A stretch of DNA of 64,000 nt, from NCBI GenBank assembly GCA_023055355.1, contig JALJCS010000001.1:105354881-105418880 (forward strand), given 5' to 3'. Below the pieces are notes generated by a model that made no database searches, was not told the origin of the DNA, and saw nothing but the letters and a program-made list of their open reading frames with translations. The first letter of the stretch is position 1, and each line of letters begins with the position of its first letter. The translations under genes were made by a program, and so were the position numbers. This document shows positions 1-11,180 of this stretch, one piece after another. The DNA is from Agelaius tricolor (taxonomy: Eukaryota; Chordata; Aves; Passeriformes; Icteridae).

Positions 1-3000
1 GGCAGGAATCAACCTCCCTTCCAGATCAGGTCCTGCTTTTCTCCCCAGAGCAATGGGAAAAGAAGGAAAGAGATGTTGCAGACCTAGGTCTGAGCATGGA
101 GCCAGACCACAGCAGGAGGGAGGGCACCAAACCTTGGAGACGAGAAGCCTTTCCAGATCCCACAGTTTAAGAAATATATTAGTATCAATAATTGATTTAT
201 TTATAGAAATTTACCGAATCTTGCTTTCCTCTGAAAGAGTGATACATTCCTACAAGGCCAAAATTTCCTCTCAGATCTGCTCTATAGATTTTAATTACAT
301 TAATCTACTATACTGACATACATATTTTCCTTTATACCAGTTGGGAATCTATATACTTAAGAATATGAAAGCAAACTGCTATCACATGGATTTAAAGAGA
401 ATTTTGCCATCAGATTAAATAAAAAAAACCAAAAACCCCATGACAAAAAAGGCTGAGTTTCTGACAGAGTACACCACTTGTATGCTGCTTTATATAATAT
501 GAATAATTTATATTGCTAAAAGTGCTTCCCCTGAAATATGGGTAGAAGTGGGTAATTGCCCATGGATAATACTTTATATATTTTGTAGGAGGAACATATC
601 TCAACCCAAGAAATACACTGGTGCTAGGGCACAACTTTCAGATATGAATGACTCAATGAATCATGAATGACTATGATTTTCTTGGGACCTAATGGTTTAA
701 CACACACTTAAATACATAACAAATGCATGAAAAACCCTAAACAATCTAAATTGCGTAGCACGGAGTGGACTGTGAACTCTTCTGTGCACTTCAGCTGCTC
801 GGGGTTTAAGCAATAAATGACTATATAGGTATGGGGGCAGCTTTTATCTGGCTGATGGTAGCATCCATCTCCACTAGAACTTTATAAATCTTTCTGAAAT
901 CTTCCTCTATTGCTCTGTCTTAATAGTGACATGCAGTGGCTGCAAGGTGCAACAGAGGTTTAAGAGAACAGTAGTGCACAGATAAGAACATTTAACACAT
1001 GACAACATATCAAATTGTTACACCACACAGCCAGTTTCTACAGACATTGTTTTTACAAGTATTTAAACAGAGTTACTGCTCATTCACACCTCCATGCAAT
1101 TGCACTGAGGGTACTTTAACAAAAAACAGATCTTAACTCAGAGGTTTTTATGGACTACAACATAGAGCTGCCTGTGTTCCAGGATCTGGTCTGGCACAGA
1201 ACAGCACCAGAGAGAAAGCAGTGGTCAAGGAACATTTCAGGAAATATGTAATGGTTTTGTATACTGAATATTAGCCTTTGAATCAGGTGATCACTTGCAG
1301 TTGGGCAGGGAGTGAAGTTGGCCCACTTCTCTTTTGTGCTGAAGGCTCCTCTCTCATCAGTTGTTCCTCCTCCACAGTGACTCCACCTATGCCTGCTGCT
1401 CTTGCTGGAGTTGCCCTCTCATTGCCTCTGCTTTTTTTTTTTTTACATACTCATCTTGGTTAACCAGGTAGAATTTCATTTTGCAGAAGCTTTTAAATCT
1501 CCTGTGGAATTAGGCCAACAAACCTACAAGTATCTGAAAATTAAATTGATTGTGCTGGGACTAACCCCTTTAAAACAAGGAATGCATTAGGCAAGCCTTG
1601 TTTTAAATATACTTTTCTTTGCTTTAAGTACCAAACTCTGTCCAAAACGTGGACCTTGATCAGTCTCCATTCTTCCTTTTCCTGTCCCAGCAGATATTAT
1701 TTCTCTCTACTTAATGATGGTTTGTATTGATTCCCACTGCCTGGCATATAACCATGTGATTTTTGTCTGGACACGTGTTCCTTCCAATGTGAAATGATAT
1801 TTAAACATTATTGTAAAACTTCACGTCCATCTGGAGCAAGATAAGGAAGGAGATGAGTTGCAAATAAAACAACTATTAAAAGCTTGAGGAAAATATGTGT
1901 TAATGAGTTGATTATAGTCCTAAGGAATTTGGAGTAGCAAAAAAGATGAAATTAGGGGCGTGCAGTCCAGCTAAGTCCATCTTCTAGCAACAAGAGAGAG
2001 CAAAAATAGAATATGCAAATTCATCTTTAGGAATTATTGTCAGTTTTACTGAGATTAGAAGTGTTTTTTCTGATAGTCATATCTGCATGGACTGTGACAC
2101 TATAAAACATGGTTAAGTCATTGTTTTGTTTCTTAATTTTTTGATACTATTTTAAAATGCAAATATTAATTCTGAAATTCCTGTGGCTATAATAAAAATA
2201 CACTTTTTACTTCCCTGAACCTCTTATTTCTTCTGTGTATTTCTGAACTTAATTTTTCAGCTTAAATTGGGAAAAAGTTGGTTTTGTTTTCTGTGAAGAA
2301 AGTATATATTCCAGGAGCAGAACTGTCGTGATTGATACGTTATGCATCCATCAGCTGGGTTACATGGACTATGAGTCAGGGTATAATTCTGCCCTATGTC
2401 AGCATTTTCCTTCCCAAGTGCTTGAGACTGTGCATTGCAGAAACATGCTTCTGGGGAGAATACTTCAGAAAATTCTGCTAACTCCTTGGTTCCTTCCATC
2501 ACCACTATGTCATATTAGGAGGCACAAAGTGACATCTTGATATATTGCTTATAGCCTCATATAAGGTAAAGTCTTATTAGAAAGTAATAAAAGTGACCTC
2601 CTGCTTTTTTGTCCATAATCTTGTTTTACGTTAGGATGGAAAATCAGAGCTTGTTATGTTTGCCATTATTTTGTCGTATTTAAAATAATATTGTGCAACA
2701 CCAAGGTTGGAGTTTGAAGAATGTTAAGAAATAATACTGTCTGGAGCAATGTATAAAATATTGATGAAAAGAGAAATGACAACCATACTTCCCCACAGTT
2801 CCTTTTGGGTGTGTCTGATGAAGAAAGCAAATAAACTCTCTGCCTTCCTCTACAGTGTGTTTCGGCTTAAGTAGGCACAATGCTCAAAACACTGTAGTCT
2901 AAAAAAAAAAGGTGGGGAAATATTGTAAAAATCAGTTTAGTTGGGAGTCAAATGTGGCATGCAAGTTATTGTGCACACAATATGCATAACACCACAGAGA

Positions 3001-6000
3001 GTAAAGGTATTATGTTAATACCTTTAACAAGTAGTTAAAGAAGTGGTAAAAACCCCATGTCACCTTAAACGAGCTTTCTCTGCTACAGAAAACAAGTAAT
3101 TTCTTTGAAGGAAGGGTTAGATTTGGAAATCCATCAGGAAATATGACTTAAAGTGAAACTTAAAAGAAATATTTTTTACCTACTTAACTTCAGAAATGTC
3201 TATTATTATATCTATATAGGACAAAAAAAAATCTATTTAATTTAATGCAATTAAAGTTTAGCATGTCCTATGTTAGGAATGTTACTCTAGGGGGAAGAAA
3301 ACTGGTAGCAATAGTGAAATTACAAAAGTTGTTTTATGTCACATTAGTTAACATATGCAAGCTTATTTAACATGTGGACCGCAAATAAGTGTAATTATAT
3401 TAAAACAAGGATCTGTAGCTCAGAAGCAATAAAAATAGACTAGGTTGTATTATTAATTCTTGTGTTAAGGGTTTTGAGCCATGTTGATTGGCCTGAATTT
3501 TTTGATTTTGTTATGGTACAAAGGGATTGTTTGAAGTAATTTGTCCCCGAGAGAGGCTCACAATCCCAAGCGGGTTTCAATTCAGCAAAGCAAATCTAAT
3601 TTTGTTTGCTTTATGCAAACCAGAAGGGGCTGTGGTTCATTCTGTTTTCACTGGAGGGGAAAGGCGCACTAATGGGACCTGCTGAAATGCATGCATTGCA
3701 AACATCATACCCCTGCATATATTAAATTTAGCTATGTGATGCACTGTGTTCATCATCTCATTGTGTACACAGATATGCTTTAGAACAAAGCCTTTAATAG
3801 TACAGAACCTTACTACATTATGCCAACACACTATTGTATTTATATTTAATGCTACAACTGGAATTTTTTCCCTTGGATAAAGTGTATTGATATGTCGTCT
3901 TTTTTTTCCCTCCTGTTACTTGTTATAGTAGACAGTATACTGAGGACATTACATGCTTGAGCTTCAAGCCATCTGAAGATTAATTATATGGAGGTCTCAT
4001 AATGGTTTTTAATTTTCCTTTTTTTACAGCCCAGAGTTAAATAGGAGACATGTTCAGGATCTGATTGCCAAAAGAGCAATAATCCCCAATCCATCAGATC
4101 AGGGCTGGAAGATAAATGATGGGGAATAGCACCTGCAAGACAGGTAATGCTCCAGACAATAACCACTGCTTTGACAGATTGCTACCCTCTCCTCAGAGTG
4201 GCTCCTCTTTAGGCTTTTCAAATGTGGTATTTATATTGTGTAAAGAGTACACCAGATCTGAATAAATGCTGGCTACACAAGAAAATCCATTTCTGTAAGA
4301 GCCAAAGGAGATGTTGCCATTTATTTCACCAGGAGTCAAAGTGGGCCACTAAAAAAAATTTTTTACGCCAAAGTTGAAGGATGGATACATTTATTTGCAT
4401 ATAAGTCACATTATTTATTTATTGAATTTTCATAATAGTGCTATGGTTCACGTGGTGTTGCTCAATTTTTTCCAGGGTGCTTCTGTTTTGAAAACAATTT
4501 CAATATTGCATAGAGACAGACACATCTCAAAACCCTTCAATTTGTCATTAGACATTTGGCTGCTTGCCTATTTTGCTGATAATATTGCAAAACTACATTA
4601 ATTTATTGAATGATTTTTGTGAATCAGTTCACACAGAATTCAGGATGATACTTGTCATGCATCAGATGATTAACTATTAAAAGCATAGGTTTACTTGTTA
4701 TGCTTATTGTGTGGTACAGTTCAAAGTTTGCTTAAGTGTGCAATTTAAATTCAAAGATGGGTTAGGAATAATGATTCTCTTCCTTTTAAAGTTCCTTCAC
4801 AAAACACTCAGGAATATTCTTCCCAGTTCTGTTCTGCGTGGCCACTTACCATTTTTAACAGCTACTATTCTTCCTTAACTATTTGTGAGATTTGGAAACC
4901 AAAGGATTTTCAATACACTAACAGAAATATCTCAGTCTGCATCCCCAGAACTCTGAGCACAGGCAGCCTGGATGGGTTGATGGGTGTCCCTGGGCAGAAG
5001 GTCTCCTCAAAAGCAAGTCCAGCTACGGTGCATGGGATCAGAGCTCTCCTCTGTGCCACCTGCACAGTTCAAAAGGTGTGACTGCACTCTTGATGGAGAG
5101 AAAATACATGCTAACATTTCCTAATCTTGTAAAGCCACTCAGAGGTAATGCAGACAGGTAAGATTTTTTTTGTGTGTGTTATCACAGAAGGGATATTTGG
5201 AAAAAAATATGTTCTCCACCACTGTATGTCACCTATACAATCCTTAACACCTAGATAAACACACACAAAGGTCTGATGCATTCTTTTCTGCAAAATTTAG
5301 GCAAAAATTCAGATGCTGATGTAGAATTATGTTCTAGACAATATTTTAATGGGAGAGTTCCCTCTCTCAAAATGGCAATTGCTCAATTAACAAAGTAAAT
5401 TTTCAAACTAAACCGAAACTTCTAAGAATGTAAGAAAATAAAACTTTAAAAGGACAAATAGCTGAGAGCGTTTTTTAGAAGACAAATCCTTTTGAAACTG
5501 GAAGAAAGACAGTGTTGTGCTCTGCTCTTATGATAACAGAGAGGGACTGGGCCAAGATATTTCCATGGTGTAAAGCAAGACAGGAGATCTGAGCAGCATA
5601 AGTAAGTATCTGCAGGTCAATAATGCTCCTCAGAGCTTCACACTTTGACAGAATGACTTTGAAACTACTTTTATTTACTCCAGATGAGGATCTGGCCTGA
5701 AAAAAGAATGAGTACAATTTAAATGGTTTAAAAAATAAGTGCTCTGATCAAAGTACTTTTATTAGCTGAGGTTATTGAGCAAATATTATCTGAAATAGAG
5801 CTTAGAAAGAAGAAAGAATGTTTGTCAGAAGAGTTTAAATTGAGATAATTTTACAGAAGGGGACTGGGGAAATGTTGAAATTACCATCAATTGCAGTCAT
5901 AAAGTATTTTCATTGCTAAATATGATTTATTACTTGCTTTTATTTTTTATCATTTCTCATTTATATTGGACTAACTACTTTACAAATATTAATAAAATAG

Positions 6001-6561
6001 TGCATACTTTTAGAACCTTAAAGGCTAACTGAGATGAACATAAAGAGAAATGAAGGGAAGGGATGCAATGTCACTTCAATAATGCAATACATATAGCAAG
6101 AGGCAATCCTTGCTCCAAGGGGTCTTCTGTATGAATAGACAAGGCAGATAAAAGAGCTAATATTAATTCCTCAGTTTATGGAGGGAGAACTGAGGCACTG
6201 AAAAATCGAGGGACTTACCCGAACTGACAAAGAAAGTCTGTCTGAGTAGACACTGAATCCATTTTCTTCATGCTCTACTTCAATACCTTTCCCTCCCCAA
6301 AGGCTAATGTATATTAAAATAACATAAACTTTATACACTCTGAACTATTCATCAAGATCATGTGGGGCTGAACCTGTTTCAGCTTATTCTTAGTTGAGGG
6401 TCTGGCAGAGTAAGATGCTCTATTAATCCCTGGAGTGAACTGATTTAGACTATAACAAGTGTTAGAGTCCAATTCTGCAAATGATAACATAGTCTAAGAT
6501 ATCTAGATAGCATTGTTGATATTTGATCTATGAACAGGCTTACAATTAAGACTCATATATG
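1..6561. other. Non-coding AT-rich unique sequence
   Basis: No coding gene is visible. Open frames are all under 90 codons, occur on both strands and have no recognisable domain. The stretch holds short homopolymers, including T13 at 1432-1444, and very few CpG dinucleotides, as expected of methylated vertebrate DNA. A slightly more structured block at 3475-3660 is listed separately. No transposable element is recognised by eye, although old, decayed repeats would be missed. Confidence 0.6.
3475..3660. other. Weak candidate conserved non-coding block
   Basis: This block has more balanced composition than its AT-rich surroundings and carries motif-like words such as TTTGCTTTATGCAAAC and TGTGGTT (RUNX-like on one strand). 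There is no open frame of note. Calling it conserved is inference from appearance; no alignment was available. It could equally be ordinary unique sequence. Confidence 0.15.
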
Positions 6562-6605
6562 TTTTATTTATTAGCCATTTGTCGTTAAATGGCTAATAAA
6601 TAAAA
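6562..6605. repeat. Perfect 19-bp inverted repeat with 6-nt loop
   Basis: The left arm at 6562-6580 is TTTTATTTATTAGCCATTT and the right arm at 6587-6605 is its exact reverse complement, separated by GTCGTT. One more G-T wobble and one T-A pair extend the stem outward. In a transcript this would fold into a stem of about 20 pairs. That is too short and too AT-rich for a standard microRNA precursor, which usually has about 30 imperfect pairs. A template-switch event during replication or a remnant of a small foldback element are alternatives. The inverted repeat is directly visible; its function is unknown. Confidence 0.9.
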
Positions 6606-6983
6606 TAATTCTGTCTGTGACCCAGCACGGGTCACACATAGAATACTGTCATATCTATAAAAATATATTTCTATCTTTTAGAGGTGCCTGAAATACAGAA
6701 GGAGCAAAAGCTAAATTTCATAGGTTTCTTATTTGTGGAAAAGGAAGTTCAAACAAGGGTTTTATTTGAATAAACCAGTAAGATCTGTTCATCTAGAGGA
6801 CTTCAGGAGCCTTAATCAACTTAAGGAAAGGCTCAAAATAATTAGAAGAACAGAATTCATTTATTTTCATATATTTTCTCTTACAACGTGAATAAAAGTA
6901 AGTTGGAAAGTTATTGTAAGAAAAAAAAGTTCCAACTTGATCTACATCAGGTAAAAGGATTTCTGTCTTCTGGGTACATCTCA

Positions 6984-7076
6984 GGATTAATATTTTCCAA
7001 TATTAATCTGTTAATATTAAATATTAAGAGATATTTAGAAAGTCTGTTAATATTTTTCAATATTTTTAAAAATCCA
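6984..7076. repeat. AT-rich tract with internally repeated AATATT words
   Basis: The words TAATATTTTCCAATATT (near 6988) and TAATATTTTTCAATATT (near 7048) are near-identical, and TCTGTTAATATT occurs twice (near 7008 and 7042). This gives a short imperfect duplication in almost pure A+T. Such clusters of AATATT resemble base-unpairing or matrix-attachment sequence, but that role is inference. The tract lies immediately beside the 3' end of a CR1 copy. Confidence 0.5.
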
Positions 7077-7100
7077 AACAGCTCATCACAGAAACATCAA

Positions 7101-7348
7101 TAGAATCATTGAATGATTAGGCCTGGAATGGTCCTTAAAGATCATCTAGCTCCATTGCCCCTGCCATGGACAGGGAACCTTTCACGGACCAGGGTGCACA
7201 GGGCCCATTCAAGTCTGGCCCTGAACATCCCCAAGGATGGAGAGTCCATAACATCCCTGGGTAAGTGTTCCAGTGCCTGACTGCCCTCACAGCAAAGGAT
7301 TTCTCCCTAATATCTAACCTACCCTCCATCAGCTTACAGCCATTTCCC
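7101..7348 (-). mobile_element. CR1 LINE fragment, 3' end, 5'-truncated
   Basis: On the minus strand this is the terminal quarter-kilobase of a CR1 non-LTR retrotransposon. Read on the plus strand it begins with degenerate tail octamers (TAGAATCATTGAATGATT) and continues with the CR1 words CCTTAAAGATCATCTAG and CTGCCATGGACAGGGA. The minus-strand frame still shows the ORF2 C-terminal signature EGR-LDIREK-F-VRAVRHWN. The copy stops abruptly near 7348, the usual 5' truncation left by incomplete reverse transcription. It is far too short to be active. The family call is secure; the subfamily is not determined. Confidence 0.93.
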
Positions 7349-8170
7349 AAAAAGATGAATAAAAACCAAATATAGATAAAGAATCTAATGAGGTAGAAAC
7401 AACTGCTCATAATTTTTTTTTTAAATCCTGTGCATATGAGTTCTCTTTGCTAGATCCTCTTTTTATGGAAAAAAAATATTTTTTGCTTCTTTTGTGAGTA
7501 ATAATACCTGCTTTGGGTTTATACAAAAAAATAAAAAATATTTTGCTATTGACACGAAAGCAAAACACAGAGCTTGTCTGTATTAATATATTTTTCATGT
7601 TGTTCTTGCTGTTCTCATTGGGAATTCTGTTTCAGAAAGTCCTTAAAAGTAAAACCTTTAGATTTTCAGGAGTAAAACTTCATGATTCCCTAACTATCAA
7701 ATGGGAAAAAAAATCCAAATCCTCTAATACAGTATTGCATAAGGAGTTGGATCAATATTTGGCTTTTTTTCCTCAGGCTTTTAATTTAAGAGATTTTGGG
7801 TGACATTCAATGAAGTATTGCTTCTACAATAGCTACATATTGAAAAAAATAAAATCATAAAAGTCAAAGAAAGAAAACAGCCCAGTGTAAATATATGCTT
7901 GCTCCCTGTGTTGCAGTTCCCTCAGAACAGAGCATGAGCAATGCCATTAGGTGATGCAACTAAATGCACATATAGATGTGTATGTGTGTATATGTGTATA
8001 TAAATATCTAGATACAAAAAGCAGGAAATAAACCATGGCTCTAGAAGATTGCTTCAGAGGCCTGGCACGCGCCCAGTCAGGACTTGCTGAGCCATTGTCA
8101 CAAAGTTTGCACCTTGATTAACGCAAGGTCCTGACACATTTTCATCTGTTATATTTCTAAATAAATTTGA
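7349..8170. other. Non-coding unique sequence
   Basis: AT-rich sequence with no supported gene. It includes a degenerate TG/TA run around 7976-8006 and several short A runs. Nothing else is recognised. Confidence 0.55.
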
Positions 8171-8315
8171 TTTTTTGGAGTTTTTTGGGTTTGGGGTTTT
8201 GTTTGGTTTGGTTTGGTTGGGTTTTGGGGGGTTTTTTGGGGGGATTGGGATTTTTGTTGTTTTTTTCTTGTTTTCTTTTGTTTTGTTTTGTTGGTTTTTT
8301 GTTTTATTTTCTTGG
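8171..8315 (+). repeat. G/T-only low-complexity tract with quadruplex-forming G runs
   Basis: From 8180 to 8243 the plus strand contains only G and T, and A and C stay rare up to about 8315. Repeated TTTGG units lead into runs GGGG, GGG, GGGGGG and GGGGGG, then GGG. Four or more G runs with short T-rich loops satisfy the usual G-quadruplex pattern on the plus strand. The open frames crossing it are products of the composition (Gly, Phe, Leu, Trp, Val only). It may have grown from a (TTTGG)n simple repeat. Confidence 0.85.
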
Positions 8316-8380
8316 AGGAAAGATGCTGAAGTGTTTTTTGGAATATCTGCACATTGTTAGCACTGCCCAAGGGCTAGTGG

Positions 8381-8416
8381 TGTTTGTACTCTATGTGCAA
8401 TGCACTGCATGGGATT
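8381..8416 (+). repeat. Copy 1 of a 36-bp dispersed direct repeat
   Basis: Aligned without gaps to 9420-9455, 30 of 36 positions match, including the shared core ACTGCATGGGA and the word TTGTAC. No known repeat family is recognised. The pair lies about 1 kb apart in the same orientation, so it may be a remnant of an old local duplication or of an unidentified interspersed repeat. Confidence 0.5.
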
Positions 8417-9419
8417 TTATTGTAGCAATTATTGTAGTTCATTAACTTTATTACAGCTGGATTAAAATAAAATTTGGTTTAACAAACTATAAACTAATAA
8501 AACCCATATTGTTTATTCAAAATGATAACTCTTAAAGAGCCAAACCCTGGGATCATTTAAAAGGACTTACAAGACTAGCAGAAGTTAAACTGATCTTCAA
8601 GAAATGCAAGAAAATGCCCTCCTCAAATGGAGGCTGCATTGCCTGACATTCCTTATAGCACATTACCTTGTGCTATATTTTGTGCCATATTTTGTTCCTG
8701 CCTTACCCCTGTCTTCAGCTCTGTGCTATCCACTTAAGGACTCCAGCTTCTGGAGATGATGATGTGAAGTGCTGCTGAGCCTTGTTCTGCAGGACCCCAG
8801 AGAGATTTGCACGTCCCTGCCAGTTAGAACAGGGATGAGGAGATCAGACAACGTGATGGTGAAGGCAGACTCGAGCAAGCACCAAGTGACTTGGAGACAG
8901 GCAGAATGCAGAACAGTAGCAAGGGACCTCACTGGAGTGATGAGAAAATCACACCTGCTTCTTTCTTTTCAAATGTGTCATTTAATCTCTTGGCTTTGAT
9001 TGGTTTGAGAAATGGACTTGGAGGGTGATCAGACTTAGCAGCACTTGTGCCAAGTTCCTCACTTGGCACTTGTCTCCTTAAGGCTGCCAACATTCTGCTG
9101 AGGCTCAGCTCTGTATGTGTACCCTGGAGCCCCATGGGGTCCTCTAGGCCTAATCATTTCCACTTATGTTAAGTGTCTGGGCCAACTAAAACACTACCAA
9201 TATCTTCTCCAGAGTCTTCTGTATGGGTGCACAGGAGCAACAGGAGATGGCAGCTGGGAATACTTGGAATGAGCACCCTGCATCACTCTGGAATATCTAC
9301 AGAAAAGGCAGTCAGTTACTTTAAACAAATCTCAGAAACATCAAATCACATCTGGGAGTTCACCCAGTTGGAAACCAGAAAGATGTTCTGCATGTCAGAA
9401 ATGTTGCCCTTCCAAATGC

Positions 9420-9455
9420 TGGTTGTACACTGTGTGCAAGGTACTGCATGGGACT
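9420..9455 (+). repeat. Copy 2 of a 36-bp dispersed direct repeat
   Basis: Partner of 8381-8416, with six mismatches over 36 bases and no gap. Flanking sequence does not obviously continue the similarity. Confidence 0.5.
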
Positions 9456-10889
9456 GGCAGGAGAAGGGCAGGTACAAAATTAGGATGATGAAGCAATATC
9501 TTTCTGATAGAGGCTCAAATCTTTTTATATTTTTATATTTCCTACCTGGAATATTTTTCAAAGACCTACTCAACCTCTGTTCATTTTGACTCCAATTTCA
9601 GTGTGTATACAATTGCTGCTATATTTGGACTAGTGGCAGGAAAATACTATGATAGTCAGGGACCTCGGGATCTGTCATATTAGAAGAAAATCTAAGATCT
9701 CAGTAAACTCAGCAAAACAAAGCCCAGATGACTGGCTATATACACATCAGGCTAGAACATATCTCGGAGAGTGAAAAGCTATTTACAGAGGTTTAAAGCT
9801 ATTTTGAAAAGATTGACACAAGAACAAATAGGTATAAACTGCCGGCGACTAGCTTCAGTCTGGAAACTAGGGGATTTATAACCAGGAATGAGGTAAACAT
9901 CTGGAACAGCCATCTTCTGTTATGGGAAGAAAAAACATTATAACTACTTCTAAGCAGCAGCAGTTTGAAATATGTCTTGTCCTACCAGCAGGTACAGGAT
10001 GGATTTAAGAAGCAGCAAGTTTTGCTTACTGACCTTCAGATTTGACACTCTGCTGTTATCTGAATCTTGGAAGCACTGCGGCTGGTGGCCTCACTGATAG
10101 AGATGTTTTAGCATTTGTGGCCATTGGCAGTGAATGGTATTTGATGTGAAACTTTTTTAATAGTCAGTAGAGACTGTTTTGCTGACCAGTATGTCTATAG
10201 TGAGCATGTCTCACTAAAACCAAAAGATTCTCTAAATGTCTTTCCTGCATTGTGCAATTAAATCTGCATACAAGTTGTCCTTAATATAATTTGTTGTATG
10301 CAAATATCAGATCCAATTCTGCCAGCTTTACTTATGTTAAGTAACCCTCAAACAAATAGTTTCTATGAAGCCCCAGTGGGATAACTCACATAAGTGCTGC
10401 TGCACACAACGAAAGGTGGCAAAGCTGGGCTAGAAATGAACAAACATGATGCTTCTCTATTATTTTCAGCCTCCAAAGGAATGTGACACAAGCATCATTT
10501 TACAGCTGATTGTAAAAAAGATTTCTCCTTGGATTTGGGCTACCCCAATAGAAAGAAATGTCCCAAGTGCATGCATATCTTATTAAGCAAAGTTAGATGC
10601 TTATTCCTTGATTTTCACTGTTAATGCAGACAGTTGGAAGGGCCAACTGTGGGACAAAGGCAGACCAAGCAACAAATTTTGAAGTTGGTTAATAGTACTT
10701 TTCAAAACCTCTCCGCACCAACAGAGTAACTTCATTGCATTATATCCTCAAAGCCAGCTCTGGCACTACCAATCATCGGTGTGTTTTGAAAGGCATCATA
10801 GCCCTCTAGCAGTGAATTATGGATTGCACACCACCTTCCTCAGCAGCTTGTTGAACCAGAGTCATTTATTCAGTTGGTATTGAGAGTCT

Positions 10890-11180
10890 GGGGGCATGAC
10901 AGTACATCTGACCCCTTTTGGGTAAAATTTGATCTGGCATTTCATTTCACGGGCTCAGCCACCAGTCTGTCAAATCTTCATTTTGCGGGTGCCCAGTAGA
11001 ACTGCTGACGCTTGTCTCTAACTCCTGGTGCTTTCATCTTTCAGCGGCAATAAACATGTCACACTGCTGAGGTGAAACACAATCTGGAATTAAATTTACT
11101 GCATATAAAATATGGTGCCCTCTTTATTGGTTCAAATACTTGTCACTCATAATTTATTTGAAAGTGTATGGCATTCATGA
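10890..11180. other. Candidate conserved non-coding block
   Basis: Mixed-composition block carrying motif-like words: CTGTCAAA (TALE homeodomain-like), TTTATTGG (CCAAT-type on the other strand), ATAATTTATT and GCAATAAACATG. It has no simple repeats and no coding frame. Its appearance resembles vertebrate regulatory elements, but this is pattern-based inference only. Confidence 0.2.

Larger units (their letters stand above)
8316..10885. other. Non-coding unique sequence
   Basis: No supported gene. The longest open frame (9173-9589, plus strand, 138 codons) has no recognisable domain and is overlapped by a minus-strand frame. The stretch includes a 12-bp near-perfect tandem doublet at 8668-8691 and one half of a dispersed direct repeat pair at each of 8381-8416 and 9420-9455. 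Confidence 0.55.

Noticed and set aside
3409..3480. tRNA-like start GGATCTGTAGCTCAGA
   Set aside because: No internal B-box (GGTTCGANTCC type) and no cloverleaf follows.
8167..8445. Gly/Phe/Leu-rich frames that look like membrane segments
   Set aside because: Translation of the G/T low-complexity tract.
9173..9589. 138-codon plus-strand frame
   Set aside because: No domain, overlapped by a minus-strand frame, and it contains one copy of the dispersed 36-bp repeat.
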